Shown here one piece after another: positions 26,413-34,567 of a stretch of DNA of 64,000 bases (within the stretch, counting starts at the first letter, position 1; every line of letters begins with the position of its first letter). The position numbers and the translations under genes were made by a program. Origin of the DNA: Paraburkholderia kururiensis JCM 10599 = LMG 19447 (GTDB lineage: Bacteria; Pseudomonadota; Gammaproteobacteria; Burkholderiales; Burkholderiaceae). The notes below the pieces were generated by a model. The model was not told where the DNA came from and made no database searches. It saw only the letters and a program-made list of their open reading frames with translations. The stretch lies in assembly GCF_003986935.1 (NCBI RefSeq), contig NZ_RJZE01000023.1:1-64000 (forward strand), read 5' to 3'.

Positions 26413-26967
26413 ATGCCCGACCAACGTTCGCTCGACTATCAGACCGCCTTTCATCTCGCGCCGATCGGCCTCGTGCTCGCGCGCGATCGCATCATCGAAG
26501 ACTGCAACGACGAACTCGCGGCGATCTTCCGGTGTCGGCGCGAGTCGCTGATCGGGCAGTCGTTTCAGGTGCTGTATCCGTCGGCGGACGAGTTCGAGCG
26601 CATCGGCGCGCGCATCCCGCCCATCATGACCGCGCAAGGCAGCTACGCGGACGACCGCATCATGAAGCGCGCCGACGGCGAGCTCTTCTGGTGCCACGTG
26701 ACGGGGCGGTCATTGGACCGCGCCGAGCCGCACGCGGCGGGCGTCTGGACCTTCGAGGATCTCAGCGCCACACGCCGCGTGGCCGTAGAACTCACTCCGC
26801 GCGAGCGCGAGATTGCCGCCCAGCTCGTCACGGGCAAGACGAGCAAGCAGATCGGGCGGATTCTGGATATCAGCTCGCGCACGGTGGACGTGTACCGCGC
26901 GCGGCTCATGCGCAAGTATGGGACGGGAAACGCCACCGAGCTGTTGCAGCGGCTGCTGGGGCAGTAA
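26413..26967 (+). CDS. PAS-domain LuxR-family transcriptional regulator
   Basis: 184 residues from MPDQRSLDYQTAFHLAP. A PAS sensor domain covers about residues 10-115 (Ala-Pro-Ile-Gly-Leu-Val-Leu, Asp-Cys-Asn-Asp-Glu-Leu-Ala), ending in Trp-Thr-Phe-Glu-Asp-Leu. A LuxR-type helix-turn-helix covers about 122-184 (Leu-Thr-Pro-Arg-Glu-Arg-Glu-Ile-Ala, Gly-Lys-Thr-Ser-Lys-Gln-Ile-Gly). The start was taken at 26413 because upstream codons lack PAS similarity. It is divergent from scoAB and probably activates it in response to a small ligand or redox signal. This last point is inference. Confidence 0.85.
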   Translation: MPDQRSLDYQTAFHLAPIGLVLARDRIIEDCNDELAAIFRCRRESLIGQSFQVLYPSADEFERIGARIPPIMTAQGSYADDRIMKRADGELFWCHVTGRSLDRAEPHAAGVWTFEDLSATRRVAVELTPREREIAAQLVTGKTSKQIGRILDISSRTVDVYRARLMRKYGTGNATELLQRLLGQ

Positions 26968-27050
26968 GACCCGGCGAGCGGGATCGTGCGCTCGCCGGTT
27001 GACAGGCCGGTGTGATGTTGTTGGCTGGACGCCGGCTTGAAGCTGTTCAG

Positions 27051-27120
27051 CTGGCCTGCTCAGCCGGCCTGCTCAGCCGGCCTGCTCAGCTGGCCTGCTC
27101 AGCTGGCCTGCTCAGCTGGC
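27051..27120. repeat. 13-bp tandem repeat array (about 5.4 copies)
   Basis: Five consecutive copies of the unit CYGGCCTGCTCAG (27051-27115, Y alternating T or C) followed by a partial copy. It fills most of the gap between the convergent LuxR gene and the thioesterase stop. Such short arrays can vary in copy number between strains. Confidence 0.9.
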
Positions 27121-27134
27121 TAGGGTAGTGAGCC

Positions 27135-27572
27135 TCAACGTGCCTTGACGAGTTCGGCCCGCTCGATCGTGGCGCGCAACAGATCCGGCATCGGCACCGA
27201 TTTGCCGGCGGCGTAATCGATCCACACGCAGCGGGCGTTGCCGCGCGCATAGAGCGTGTCGGGGTCGTCCGCACGGCGCAGTTCGAAACCGGTGTCGAAG
27301 CTGCTGCGGCCAGGCTGGCCGACCGTCATCCGGCACACGACGTCGCCGGGATAGTGAAGCTGCCGCAAAAACTCCATCGATGCGTTGACGATCACCGGCC
27401 CTTGCCCCTCGCCGTTGCCGCCCGCGATGCCGAGATGCTCGAACCACGAAATCCGCGCCTGCTCCATGTAGCGGAAATAGACCGTGTTGTTGACGTGGCC
27501 AAACGCGTCCATGTCGCCCCAGCGAATGGGCATCGACATTTCGAAGACGGGGTGATACGCCTGCTCGCTCAT
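27135..27572 (-). CDS. Acyl-CoA thioesterase (4HBT hotdog fold)
   Basis: 145 residues. It has the 4-hydroxybenzoyl-CoA thioesterase pattern: Arg-Trp-Gly-Asp-Met-Asp-Ala-Phe-Gly-His-Val-Asn-Asn, with the conserved Asp in the active-site helix region. It probably hydrolyses an acyl-CoA; chain length is unknown. It follows the SDR by 45 bp on the same strand, so the two likely form an operon facing away from ETF-QO. Confidence 0.88.
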   Translation of the reverse strand: MSEQAYHPVFEMSMPIRWGDMDAFGHVNNTVYFRYMEQARISWFEHLGIAGGNGEGQGPVIVNASMEFLRQLHYPGDVVCRMTVGQPGRSSFDTGFELRRADDPDTLYARGNARCVWIDYAAGKSVPMPDLLRATIERAELVKAR

Positions 27573-27617
27573 CGAACTTCTCTTCCTGTTATTTCGTGGG
27601 ACGCTTCACGTCAGTCT

Positions 27618-28394
27618 TCACGCGAGCCCGAAGCCGTCGTCGGCCGTAATCACCGAGCCGTTGATGAAATTCGATTCATCGGCCGCGAGCAGCAGCAAGA
27701 GGCCGTCGAGGTCCTCGGGCTTGCCCACGCGGTGGCGCGGCAGCATCGAAATCAGCTTCTGTCCCTGCTCCGTCGACCAGTGGTGATGGTTGATCTCCGT
27801 ATCGATATAGCCCGGGCAGATTGCATTGACGTTGATGCCATGACGCCCCCATTCCTGAGCCATGGCCTTGGTCATGTGGACTACCGCCGCCTTGCTCATC
27901 GAATAGAGCCCGATCTGCGGCAGCACGCGCAAACCCGCCACGGACGCGATGTTGATGATGCGGTACGCCGGTTTGTGTGCGCCGTTGCCGCGCATCATCA
28001 TCCGTTTGGCCACTTCCTGCGCGACGAAGAACGCGCCGCGCGTATTCGTATCGAACACGTATTCGAAGTCGGCGGGCGTGACGTCGGCGAGGCGCTGCGT
28101 CGTGGAAACGCCCGAGTTGTTGACGAGAATGTCGATAGTGCCTGCCTCGGTCTCGGCGTGCGCCACGGCAGACTTGATGCTCTGGTAGTCCGTCACGTCG
28201 AGCGACACGACGTGCGCCGCACCGCCCGATGCCTCGATTTCGGCGCGCAGTTCCTTGAGGCGCTCCACGCGGCGGCTAGCCAGCACGACTTTTGCGCCTG
28301 CCTGCGAGAGTACCTGGGCAAAGCGCTTGCCCAGTCCGCTCGATGCGCCGGTGATCAGCGCGACCTTGCCTTCCAGATTGATCGAACGGCCCAT
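27618..28394 (-). CDS. SDR-family oxidoreductase
   Basis: 258 residues. TGASSGLGKRFA forms the cofactor loop; NNSG and a Tyr-Ser-Met-Ser-Lys catalytic pair are present. The C-terminus (Ile-Asn-Gly-Ser-Val-Ile-Thr-Ala-Asp-Asp-Gly-Phe) is typical of 3-oxoacyl/3-hydroxyacyl reductases. With the thioesterase behind it and ETF-QO divergent, an acyl-CoA or steroid-like substrate is plausible but unproven. The divergent 186-bp region contains a palindromic operator candidate. Confidence 0.87.
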   Translation of the reverse strand: MGRSINLEGKVALITGASSGLGKRFAQVLSQAGAKVVLASRRVERLKELRAEIEASGGAAHVVSLDVTDYQSIKSAVAHAETEAGTIDILVNNSGVSTTQRLADVTPADFEYVFDTNTRGAFFVAQEVAKRMMMRGNGAHKPAYRIINIASVAGLRVLPQIGLYSMSKAAVVHMTKAMAQEWGRHGINVNAICPGYIDTEINHHHWSTEQGQKLISMLPRHRVGKPEDLDGLLLLLAADESNFINGSVITADDGFGLA

Positions 28395-28479
28395 TGTCGT
28401 TCCTTGTAGGTGTTGAGCGTTGAGTGGACGGCACGTTGCGGCATGGCCGGACGTGCGTCAATACGGTAGCACAAAGAAT

Positions 28480-28493
28480 AGAACGATCGTGCT
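28480..28493. promoter_or_regulatory. GATC-centred palindrome, TetR-type operator candidate
   Basis: AGAACGATCGTGCT is a 14-bp near-perfect palindrome about 87 bp before the ETF-QO start and 86 bp from the divergent SDR start. Beta-proteobacterial fatty-acid regulators of the TetR family (FadR/FadP/PsrA types) recognise palindromes of this general form, and ETF-QO is a known member of such regulons. The link is inference. Confidence 0.45.
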
Positions 28494-28580
28494 AATCTGC
28501 GCTCTTCGGGTTGCGGGGTGTCAGACGTTACCGGACAATACGTTCCCGAAAAAAGCATTCTAACGGCAAGAGGAGCTTCG

Positions 28581-30254
28581 ATGACCCCCGCAAGTCTCAT
28601 TGAGCAGTACGGTCCACGCGAATCGATGGAGTATGACGTCGTGATCGTCGGCGGCGGCCCGGCCGGTCTTTCGGCCGCCATCCGTCTCAAGCAGCGGGCA
28701 GCGGAAAAAGGCGTCGAACTCGGCGTGTGCGTGCTGGAAAAAGGCTCGGAAATCGGTGCGCACATTCTCTCGGGCGCGGTCATGGACCCCCGTGCAATCA
28801 ACGAACTGATTCCCGACTGGAAGGAAAAAGGCGCGCCGCTCGACGTGCCCGTCACCGAAGACCGCTTTCTGTTTCTGACCGAAACGGGCGCGCGCACCGT
28901 CCCGCACTGGGCGCTGCCGGAGAACTTCAAGAACGAAGGCAACTACGTGGTGAGCCTCGCGAACGTCACGCGCTGGCTCGGCCAGCAGGCGGAAGCCGCG
29001 GGCGTCGAGATCTTCCCGGGCTTTCCCGCGGCCGAGGTGCTCTACAACGAAGACGGCTCGGTGAAAGGCGTGGCCACGGGCAACATGGGCATCGGCAAGG
29101 ACGGCCAGCCCACCGAGAACTTCCAGCTCGGCATGGAACTGCACGCGAAGTACACGCTCTTCTGCGAAGGCGCGCGCGGGCATCTGGGCCGCCAGTTGAA
29201 CGAGAAGTTCAAGCTGAACCGCGACAGCGACCCGCAGGTGTACGGCATCGGCATCAAGGAACTCTGGGAAATCGATCCCGCGAAACACCAGCCGGGCCTC
29301 GTCATCCATTCGGCCGGCTGGCCGCTCGACTCACAGACCTACGGCGGCTCGTTCCTCTATCACATCGACAACAACCAGGTGATGGTCGGCTTCGTGGTGG
29401 GGCTCGGCTATTCGAACCCGTACCTCTCGCCGTTCGAGGAATTCCAGCGCTACAAGACGCACCCTGAAATCCGCAAGTTTCTGGAAGGCGGCAAGCGCGT
29501 TTCGTACGGTGCACGCGCCATCACGGCGGGCGGGCTCATGTCGCTGCCGAAGCTCGTGTTTCCGGGCGGCGCGCTGGTGGGCGACGACGCCGGCTTTCTC
29601 AACGCCTCGCGCATCAAGGGGTCGCACGCGGCAATCAAGACCGGCATGCTGGCTGCTGACGCCGCGTTCGACGCCGTGCAGGCCGGCCGCACCGCCGACG
29701 AACTCACCGCCTACCCCGAGTCGTTCAAGACGTCGTGGCTTTACACGGAACTGCACCGTGCGCGCAACTTCAAGCAGTGGATGAGCAAGGGGCTCTACCT
29801 CGGCACGCTGATGGTCGGCATCGAGCAAAAGCTCTTCGGCGGCAACGTGCCGTGGACGCTGCATCATCAGCACTGGGACCACGAGATGCTCAAACCCGCA
29901 TCGCAGTGCAAGCCGATCGAGTATCCGAAGCCGGACGGCAAGCTCACGTTCGACCGACTCTCGTCGGTGTTCATCTCGAACACGAATCACGAGGAAAACC
30001 AGCCGGCGCACCTCACGCTCAAGGACCCGAGCGTGCCCGTGAACGTGAACCTGCGCACGTATGCGGGACCGGAGGGACGTTACTGCCCTGCCGCCGTCTA
30101 CGAATTCGTGAAGAACGACGACGGCAACGACCGGCTCGTGATCAACGCGCAGAACTGCGTGCACTGCAAGACCTGCGACATCAAAGACCCGACGCAGAAC
30201 ATCGTGTGGGTGACGCCGGAAGGCGGCGGCGGGCCGAACTATCCGAACATGTGA
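28581..30254 (+). CDS. Electron transfer flavoprotein-ubiquinone oxidoreductase
   Basis: 557 residues from ATG 28581 after an AGGAGC ribosome site; the 21 codons upstream are not part of the family. Passes electrons from acyl-CoA dehydrogenases, via ETF, to ubiquinone in the inner membrane. The N-terminal FAD site is Asp-Val-Val-Ile-Val-Gly-Gly-Gly-Pro-Ala-Gly-Leu, and the C-terminal 4Fe-4S site is CPAAVYEFV with CVHCKTCDIKDPTQN. Length matches the family. It lies near scoAB, a thioesterase and an SDR, all tied to acyl-CoA oxidation. Confidence 0.95.
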   Translation: MTPASLIEQYGPRESMEYDVVIVGGGPAGLSAAIRLKQRAAEKGVELGVCVLEKGSEIGAHILSGAVMDPRAINELIPDWKEKGAPLDVPVTEDRFLFLTETGARTVPHWALPENFKNEGNYVVSLANVTRWLGQQAEAAGVEIFPGFPAAEVLYNEDGSVKGVATGNMGIGKDGQPTENFQLGMELHAKYTLFCEGARGHLGRQLNEKFKLNRDSDPQVYGIGIKELWEIDPAKHQPGLVIHSAGWPLDSQTYGGSFLYHIDNNQVMVGFVVGLGYSNPYLSPFEEFQRYKTHPEIRKFLEGGKRVSYGARAITAGGLMSLPKLVFPGGALVGDDAGFLNASRIKGSHAAIKTGMLAADAAFDAVQAGRTADELTAYPESFKTSWLYTELHRARNFKQWMSKGLYLGTLMVGIEQKLFGGNVPWTLHHQHWDHEMLKPASQCKPIEYPKPDGKLTFDRLSSVFISNTNHEENQPAHLTLKDPSVPVNVNLRTYAGPEGRYCPAAVYEFVKNDDGNDRLVINAQNCVHCKTCDIKDPTQNIVWVTPEGGGGPNYPNM

Positions 30255-30301
30255 GGACTCGGGGCCGTCAGCACGCACAACGGCCCTTCTTTCGCCGATA
30301 C

Positions 30302-30335
30302 AAAAAACGCCGCTTTCAAGCGGCGTTTCTTTTTA
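30302..30335. terminator. Bidirectional intrinsic terminator between ETF-QO and aroC
   Basis: AAACGCCGCTT and its complement form a tight stem with A-run on one side and U-run on the other, so it can end both convergent transcripts. Confidence 0.88.
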
Positions 30336-30361
30336 CGGCGTGGTGCTTGCGCTCGAACGCT

Positions 30362-31462
30362 TCAGGGCGTTCCGGCCGCGATCTTCGGCGTCGTGGTCAC
30401 CACGTCGCCGCACTGGGCGCGATGCCGCAAGGCATGATCGATCAGCACGAGCGCCAGCATCGCTTCGGCAATCGGCGTGGCGCGAATGCCAACGCAGGGA
30501 TCGTGGCGACCGAACGTCTCCACCGTCGCGGGCTGCCCCGCCTTGTCGATGGAGCGACGCGGCGTACGAATGCTCGACGTCGGCTTGATTGCGATGGAGA
30601 CGGTAATGTCCTGCCCCGTCGAGATACCGCCCAGCACGCCGCCCGCATGATTGCCGACGAAGCCTTCCGGCGTGAGTTCGTCGCCGTGCACCGACCCACG
30701 TTGCGCCACGCTCGCGAAGCCGGCGCCGATCTCGACGCCCTTCACCGCATTGATGCCCATCATCGCGTGCGCGATGTCGGCGTCGAGCCGGTCGAACAAC
30801 GGCTCGCCCCAGCCCACCGGCACGCCCGACGCCACCACATTGATGCGCGCGCCGATCGAGTCGCCGTCCTTGCGCAGCGCGTCCATGTAGGCTTCGAGCT
30901 GCGGCACGATGTCGGCATTCGGCACGAAAAACGGATTCTCGCGCACGTGCGACCAGTCGACGAACGGCACGTCGATCTCGCCCAACGCGCTCATGTAGCC
31001 CCGCACCTCCACGCCGAACTTCTCGCGCAGCCACTTCTTCGCCACGGCGCCGGCCGCCACGGTGGGCGCCGTGAGCCGCGCCGACGACCGGCCGCCGCCC
31101 CGATAGTCGCGAATGCCGTACTTTTGCCAGTACGTGTAGTCCGCGTGACCCGGGCGGAAGGTTTCGGCGATGTTGCCGTAGTCCTTGCTGCGCTGATCGG
31201 TGTTGCGGATGAGGAGCGCGATGGGCGCGCCGGTCGTCACATCTTCGAATACGCCCGAGAGAATCTCGACCTTGTCTTCTTCCTGGCGCTGCGTCACGTG
31301 GCGCGACGTGCCGGGCTTGCGGCGGTCGAGTTCGAACTGGATGTCTTCGGTAGTGAGCGCCATGCCGGGTGGGCAGCCGTCGATCACGCAGCCGATGGCC
31401 GGGCCGTGCGATTCGCCGAAGGTCGTGACGGTAAAGAGCGTGCCGAGCGTGTTGCCGGACAT
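30362..31462 (-). CDS. aroC: Chorismate synthase
   Basis: 366 residues from MSGNTLGTLFTVTTFG. It converts EPSP to chorismate, the last shikimate step, using reduced FMN. Family signatures are Gly-Glu-Ser-His-Gly-Pro-Ala-Ile-Gly-Cys-Val near residue 16, and Arg-Gly-Gly-Gly-Arg-Ser-Ser-Ala-Arg near 124. A longer frame upstream is not related. It lies 52 bp after the transporter-acyltransferase gene on the same strand. Confidence 0.97.
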   Translation of the reverse strand: MSGNTLGTLFTVTTFGESHGPAIGCVIDGCPPGMALTTEDIQFELDRRKPGTSRHVTQRQEEDKVEILSGVFEDVTTGAPIALLIRNTDQRSKDYGNIAETFRPGHADYTYWQKYGIRDYRGGGRSSARLTAPTVAAGAVAKKWLREKFGVEVRGYMSALGEIDVPFVDWSHVRENPFFVPNADIVPQLEAYMDALRKDGDSIGARINVVASGVPVGWGEPLFDRLDADIAHAMMGINAVKGVEIGAGFASVAQRGSVHGDELTPEGFVGNHAGGVLGGISTGQDITVSIAIKPTSSIRTPRRSIDKAGQPATVETFGRHDPCVGIRATPIAEAMLALVLIDHALRHRAQCGDVVTTTPKIAAGTP

Positions 31463-31514
31463 GAGCGTCGTCCAAAGTAAAACGGGGAAGCCGCTATTAT
31501 GCCAGCCCGCGCGT

Positions 31515-33452
31515 TCAGCGCCGGGCGCCCCGCAGCGCCGTGACGATCTCCTCGAGCCCTTCCGGCGTGACGCTGGCCGGGTCGAGCGGCTCGCCCACCG
31601 CAAGTGTGAGCCGGCTGACCGCACCACGCCGCAGCGGCCGCGGCAGGTGCGCACTTTCGTCGCGCGAGAAGACGCTGCCCCACAGGCCGCGCAGCGCCAT
31701 TGGAATCACCGGCACCGGCATGCGTTCGATGATCTCCATCACGCCATGACGGAACGCGTTGATCTCGCCCGTCCGCGTGAGTTTGCCTTCGGGGAAGATG
31801 CAGACCAGTTCGCCCTCGGCGAGCACTTTGGCGCACTGTTCGTAGGCCGCCGCGAGCAGGTGCGCGTCCTCGTGCGCCGGCGCAATCGGAATGGCCTTCG
31901 CGTGGCGGAACAGCCAGCCGGCCAGCGGCGCGCGAAAGATCCGGTGGTCCATCACGAAGCGGATGGGGCGCGGGCTTTCGGCCATGATGACGATCGCATC
32001 GACATAGCTCACGTGATTGCAGACGAGCACGGCCGGCCCTTCGGCCGGAATGCGCTCCGTGTGCACCAGCCGGATGCGATAGACCGTATGCACGAGCAGC
32101 CACGCGACGAAGCGCAGCAGAAACTCCGGCACGAGCAGATAGATGTAGGCGGCCACCGCCACGTTGAGAAGCGCCGTGACGAGATAGAGCCCCGGAATGC
32201 CGACGCCCGCGGAAGTCAGGGCCATCGCCATCAGCGCCGAGACGATCATGAACAGCGAGTTCAGGATGTTGTTCGCCGCGATGATGCGCGCACGGTGGCT
32301 CGGCACGCTGCGGCTCTGGATCAGGGCATAGAGCGGCACGCTGTAGAAGCCGCCGAACATCGCGAGCAGGTACAGATCGACGAGGATGCGCCAGTGCGCC
32401 GGCAGGCGCAGGAATTCGCCGACCGCGAGCAGGTGTCCGGCGCCCGGAAGCGCGTGGCTCGCGAAGTAGAGGTCGATGGCGAACACGCTGATGCCGATGG
32501 AGCCGAGCGGCACGAGCCCGATCTCGATGCGGCGCTTCGAGAGCCGCTCGCACAGCAGCGAGCCCGTGCCGATGCCCACCGAGAAGGTGGCAAGCAGCAC
32601 GGTGACGACATCGGGGTTCGCTGAGAGCACGTCCTTCGCGAAGTTGAAGAAGGACGCGAGGAAGGTCGCGCCCACGAACCACAGCCACGAAATACCGAGC
32701 AGGCTCAGAAACACCGTGCGATTGCCGCGGGCCAGCGTGAGGTTGCGCCAGGTTTCGCCAACCGGATTCCAGTTGATTCGCAGCTCCGGCTGCGAAGGCG
32801 TGGAAGGCGGCACGAATGCCGAGGCAAAACGTCCGATGAGCGCAACCGAGACGCACAGGCACGCCAGCACGGCCGCACCGTTGCCCGGCAGCCCTGCCGC
32901 GGCGCCACCGGCAATCGTGCCCACGAGGATGGCGACGAACGTGCCCATCTCCACCATGCCGTTACCTCCCACCAGCTCAGCATTCGTGAGGTGCTGCGGC
33001 AGGTAGGCGTACTTGACGGGACCGAACACGGTGGAATGCACGCCCATCAAGAACGTGCAGGTGTACAGCAGCGCCGCGCTGTGCAGCCAGAACCCCGCGC
33101 CGCCGACGAGCATCACGGCAATCTCGAAGGTCTTCACGAAACGCGTGAGCATGGCCTTGTCGTACTTGTCGGCGATCTGGCCCGAGGTCGCCGACAGCAG
33201 CACGAAAGGCAGGATGAAGATCGCGGAAATCAGGAACGGTGCGGTTTTCGGATCCACGCCGGAAAAACGCGCCGTCTGATAGGTGACGAGCGAGGTGAAA
33301 CCGATCTTGAAGACGTTGTCGTTCATCGCGCCGAGGAACTGCGTCCAGAAGAACGGCGCAAAGCGGCGCTCGCGCAGCAGCCTGAACTGCGATTCGTGTA
33401 CCTCGCCGTCGCGAGGGGCGCGGCGCGCAGCGGGCAAGGGGCGGTCGCTCAT
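31515..33452 (-). CDS. LplT-like MFS transporter fused to 1-acylglycerol-phosphate acyltransferase
   Basis: 645 residues. The N-terminal part (about 20-430) is a 12-helix LplT-type lysophospholipid flippase, marked by Phe-Leu-Gly-Ala-Met-Asn-Asp-Asn-Val-Phe-Lys. The C-terminal part (about 445-640) is a PlsC domain, with catalytic Asn-His-Val-Ser-Tyr-Val-Asp and a Phe-Pro-Glu-Gly-Lys block. Related fusions in proteobacteria add an acyl-ACP synthetase (Aas); that domain is missing here. The protein probably flips lysophospholipids inward and re-acylates them, with acyl donor supplied in trans. Upstream of aroC. Confidence 0.9.
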   Translation of the reverse strand: MSDRPLPAARRAPRDGEVHESQFRLLRERRFAPFFWTQFLGAMNDNVFKIGFTSLVTYQTARFSGVDPKTAPFLISAIFILPFVLLSATSGQIADKYDKAMLTRFVKTFEIAVMLVGGAGFWLHSAALLYTCTFLMGVHSTVFGPVKYAYLPQHLTNAELVGGNGMVEMGTFVAILVGTIAGGAAAGLPGNGAAVLACLCVSVALIGRFASAFVPPSTPSQPELRINWNPVGETWRNLTLARGNRTVFLSLLGISWLWFVGATFLASFFNFAKDVLSANPDVVTVLLATFSVGIGTGSLLCERLSKRRIEIGLVPLGSIGISVFAIDLYFASHALPGAGHLLAVGEFLRLPAHWRILVDLYLLAMFGGFYSVPLYALIQSRSVPSHRARIIAANNILNSLFMIVSALMAMALTSAGVGIPGLYLVTALLNVAVAAYIYLLVPEFLLRFVAWLLVHTVYRIRLVHTERIPAEGPAVLVCNHVSYVDAIVIMAESPRPIRFVMDHRIFRAPLAGWLFRHAKAIPIAPAHEDAHLLAAAYEQCAKVLAEGELVCIFPEGKLTRTGEINAFRHGVMEIIERMPVPVIPMALRGLWGSVFSRDESAHLPRPLRRGAVSRLTLAVGEPLDPASVTPEGLEEIVTALRGARR

Positions 33453-33573
33453 GAGGGAGGCAGGAGGGGCAGGAATGGGGCCGGCACCGGCAATGTCCGC
33501 CTGGTGAAAGCGGGTGTTGAGGTAGAGGCCGGGGTAGAGGCCACGACGGCCAGCGACGGCCAGGTGAGTTCGA

Positions 33574-33606
33574 CAAAAAAACGCGCGCCTGCTGCGCGCG
33601 TTTTTC
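33574..33606 (-). terminator. Intrinsic terminator after the CBS gene
   Basis: On the minus strand a CGCGCGC stem with short loop is followed by seven U. It lies 130 bp past the CBS-protein stop and upstream of the transporter gene. Confidence 0.85.
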
Positions 33607-33738
33607 TCTCGAAACGGTGACCGCGGTACCGTCGGCAGGTTGGAACCGGGCCGACGATCGCGAACTCACGGCGCACAGCTTGCTCGCCCCTGGGCGCGAG
33701 CCCACCCGGTGAACCACCGACGGAGCAACCGCCGGCGC

Positions 33739-34200
33739 TTACTGCCGCGTGGGCTGCTCGCCCTCTTCCTCGGGCCAGTCGCGAATATATGCCTTCAGCA
33801 TGCGATTTTCGAAGCTCTGCTCTTCCACCACGGCCTTCGCCACGTCGTAGAACGAGATCACCCCCATCAGCGTGCGGCTGTCCAAAACGGGCAAATAACG
33901 GACGTGATGTTCGAGCATCATTCGTCGCACTTCGTTGACGTCGGTTTCCGGCGTGCAGGTGACGGGGTGGTCGTCCATTACCTTGCGGATGGTCGCCGCG
34001 CCCAGGCTGCCATCGTTTTTGCGCAGCGTCAGAATGATTTCACGGAAGGTCAGCATGCCGACCAGATCGCCATATTCCATCACGACGAGCGACCCGATGT
34101 CGTGCTCGGCCATGGTGTTGACTGCGGCGTGTAGCGGCGTGTCGGGCGTCACGGTAAAAAGGGTGTTGCCCTTGACCTTCAAAATGTCGCTGACTCGCAT
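33739..34200 (-). CDS. CBS-domain protein
   Basis: 153 residues from MRVSDILKVKGNTL after a GGAGAC ribosome site. It is made of two CBS motifs (about 7-60 and 72-130), each with the Ile-Gly-Ser-Leu-Val-Val-Met or Val-Arg-Tyr-Leu-Pro-Val-Leu core. Stand-alone pairs like this bind adenine nucleotides and act as energy sensors; partners are unknown. The upstream region has a tandem GGACTTATCY pair and a palindrome. Confidence 0.87.
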   Translation of the reverse strand: MRVSDILKVKGNTLFTVTPDTPLHAAVNTMAEHDIGSLVVMEYGDLVGMLTFREIILTLRKNDGSLGAATIRKVMDDHPVTCTPETDVNEVRRMMLEHHVRYLPVLDSRTLMGVISFYDVAKAVVEEQSFENRMLKAYIRDWPEEEGEQPTRQ

Positions 34201-34567
34201 GGTCGTCTCCTGGCGATACGGGTAAATGCAATTCACAAATGCGGCTGGTTATGCGGACTTATCTGGACTTATCCAGACATAGGGCACCCGAGCGGCAATG
34301 CGCGGGGCAAAAGCCCATGCCGCATAAGCAATGCAGACTGATTTTTGATGCTAGCGGAAAGGTCGGCAAAAGGAAAGCGGCCATTCCACGCACAACGGCA
34401 TTCATTTGCGATCGAAATACCGGCAACGGCCGCCTCGCGCAGCGGCCCCTTCAGATCCATCGACGAGCTTGGGGGAAAACGGCACTTGATGCCGCGCAGC
34501 CCGGTGTTACGATCGCTCACTCCCTTACCTCACAAAGTTCTGGCCGCACCGGCCCGGGCCCATCGAC
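34201..34567. other. Divergent CBS/metY intergenic region with tandem GGACTTATCY boxes
   Basis: Bases 34255-34274 hold two direct copies of GGACTTATCY, and 34262-34277 form the palindrome TCTGGACTTATCCAGA, about 60 bp upstream of the CBS gene start. This is a plausible operator. No gene and no recognisable SAM or SAH riboswitch were seen ahead of metY in the rest of the gap. Confidence 0.5.

Noticed and set aside
27051..27120. CRISPR array
   Set aside because: Units are 13 bp and contiguous, without spacers; no cas genes are present.
34201..34567. SAM riboswitch ahead of metY
   Set aside because: No SAM-I, SAM-II or SAH motif elements were recognisable by eye.
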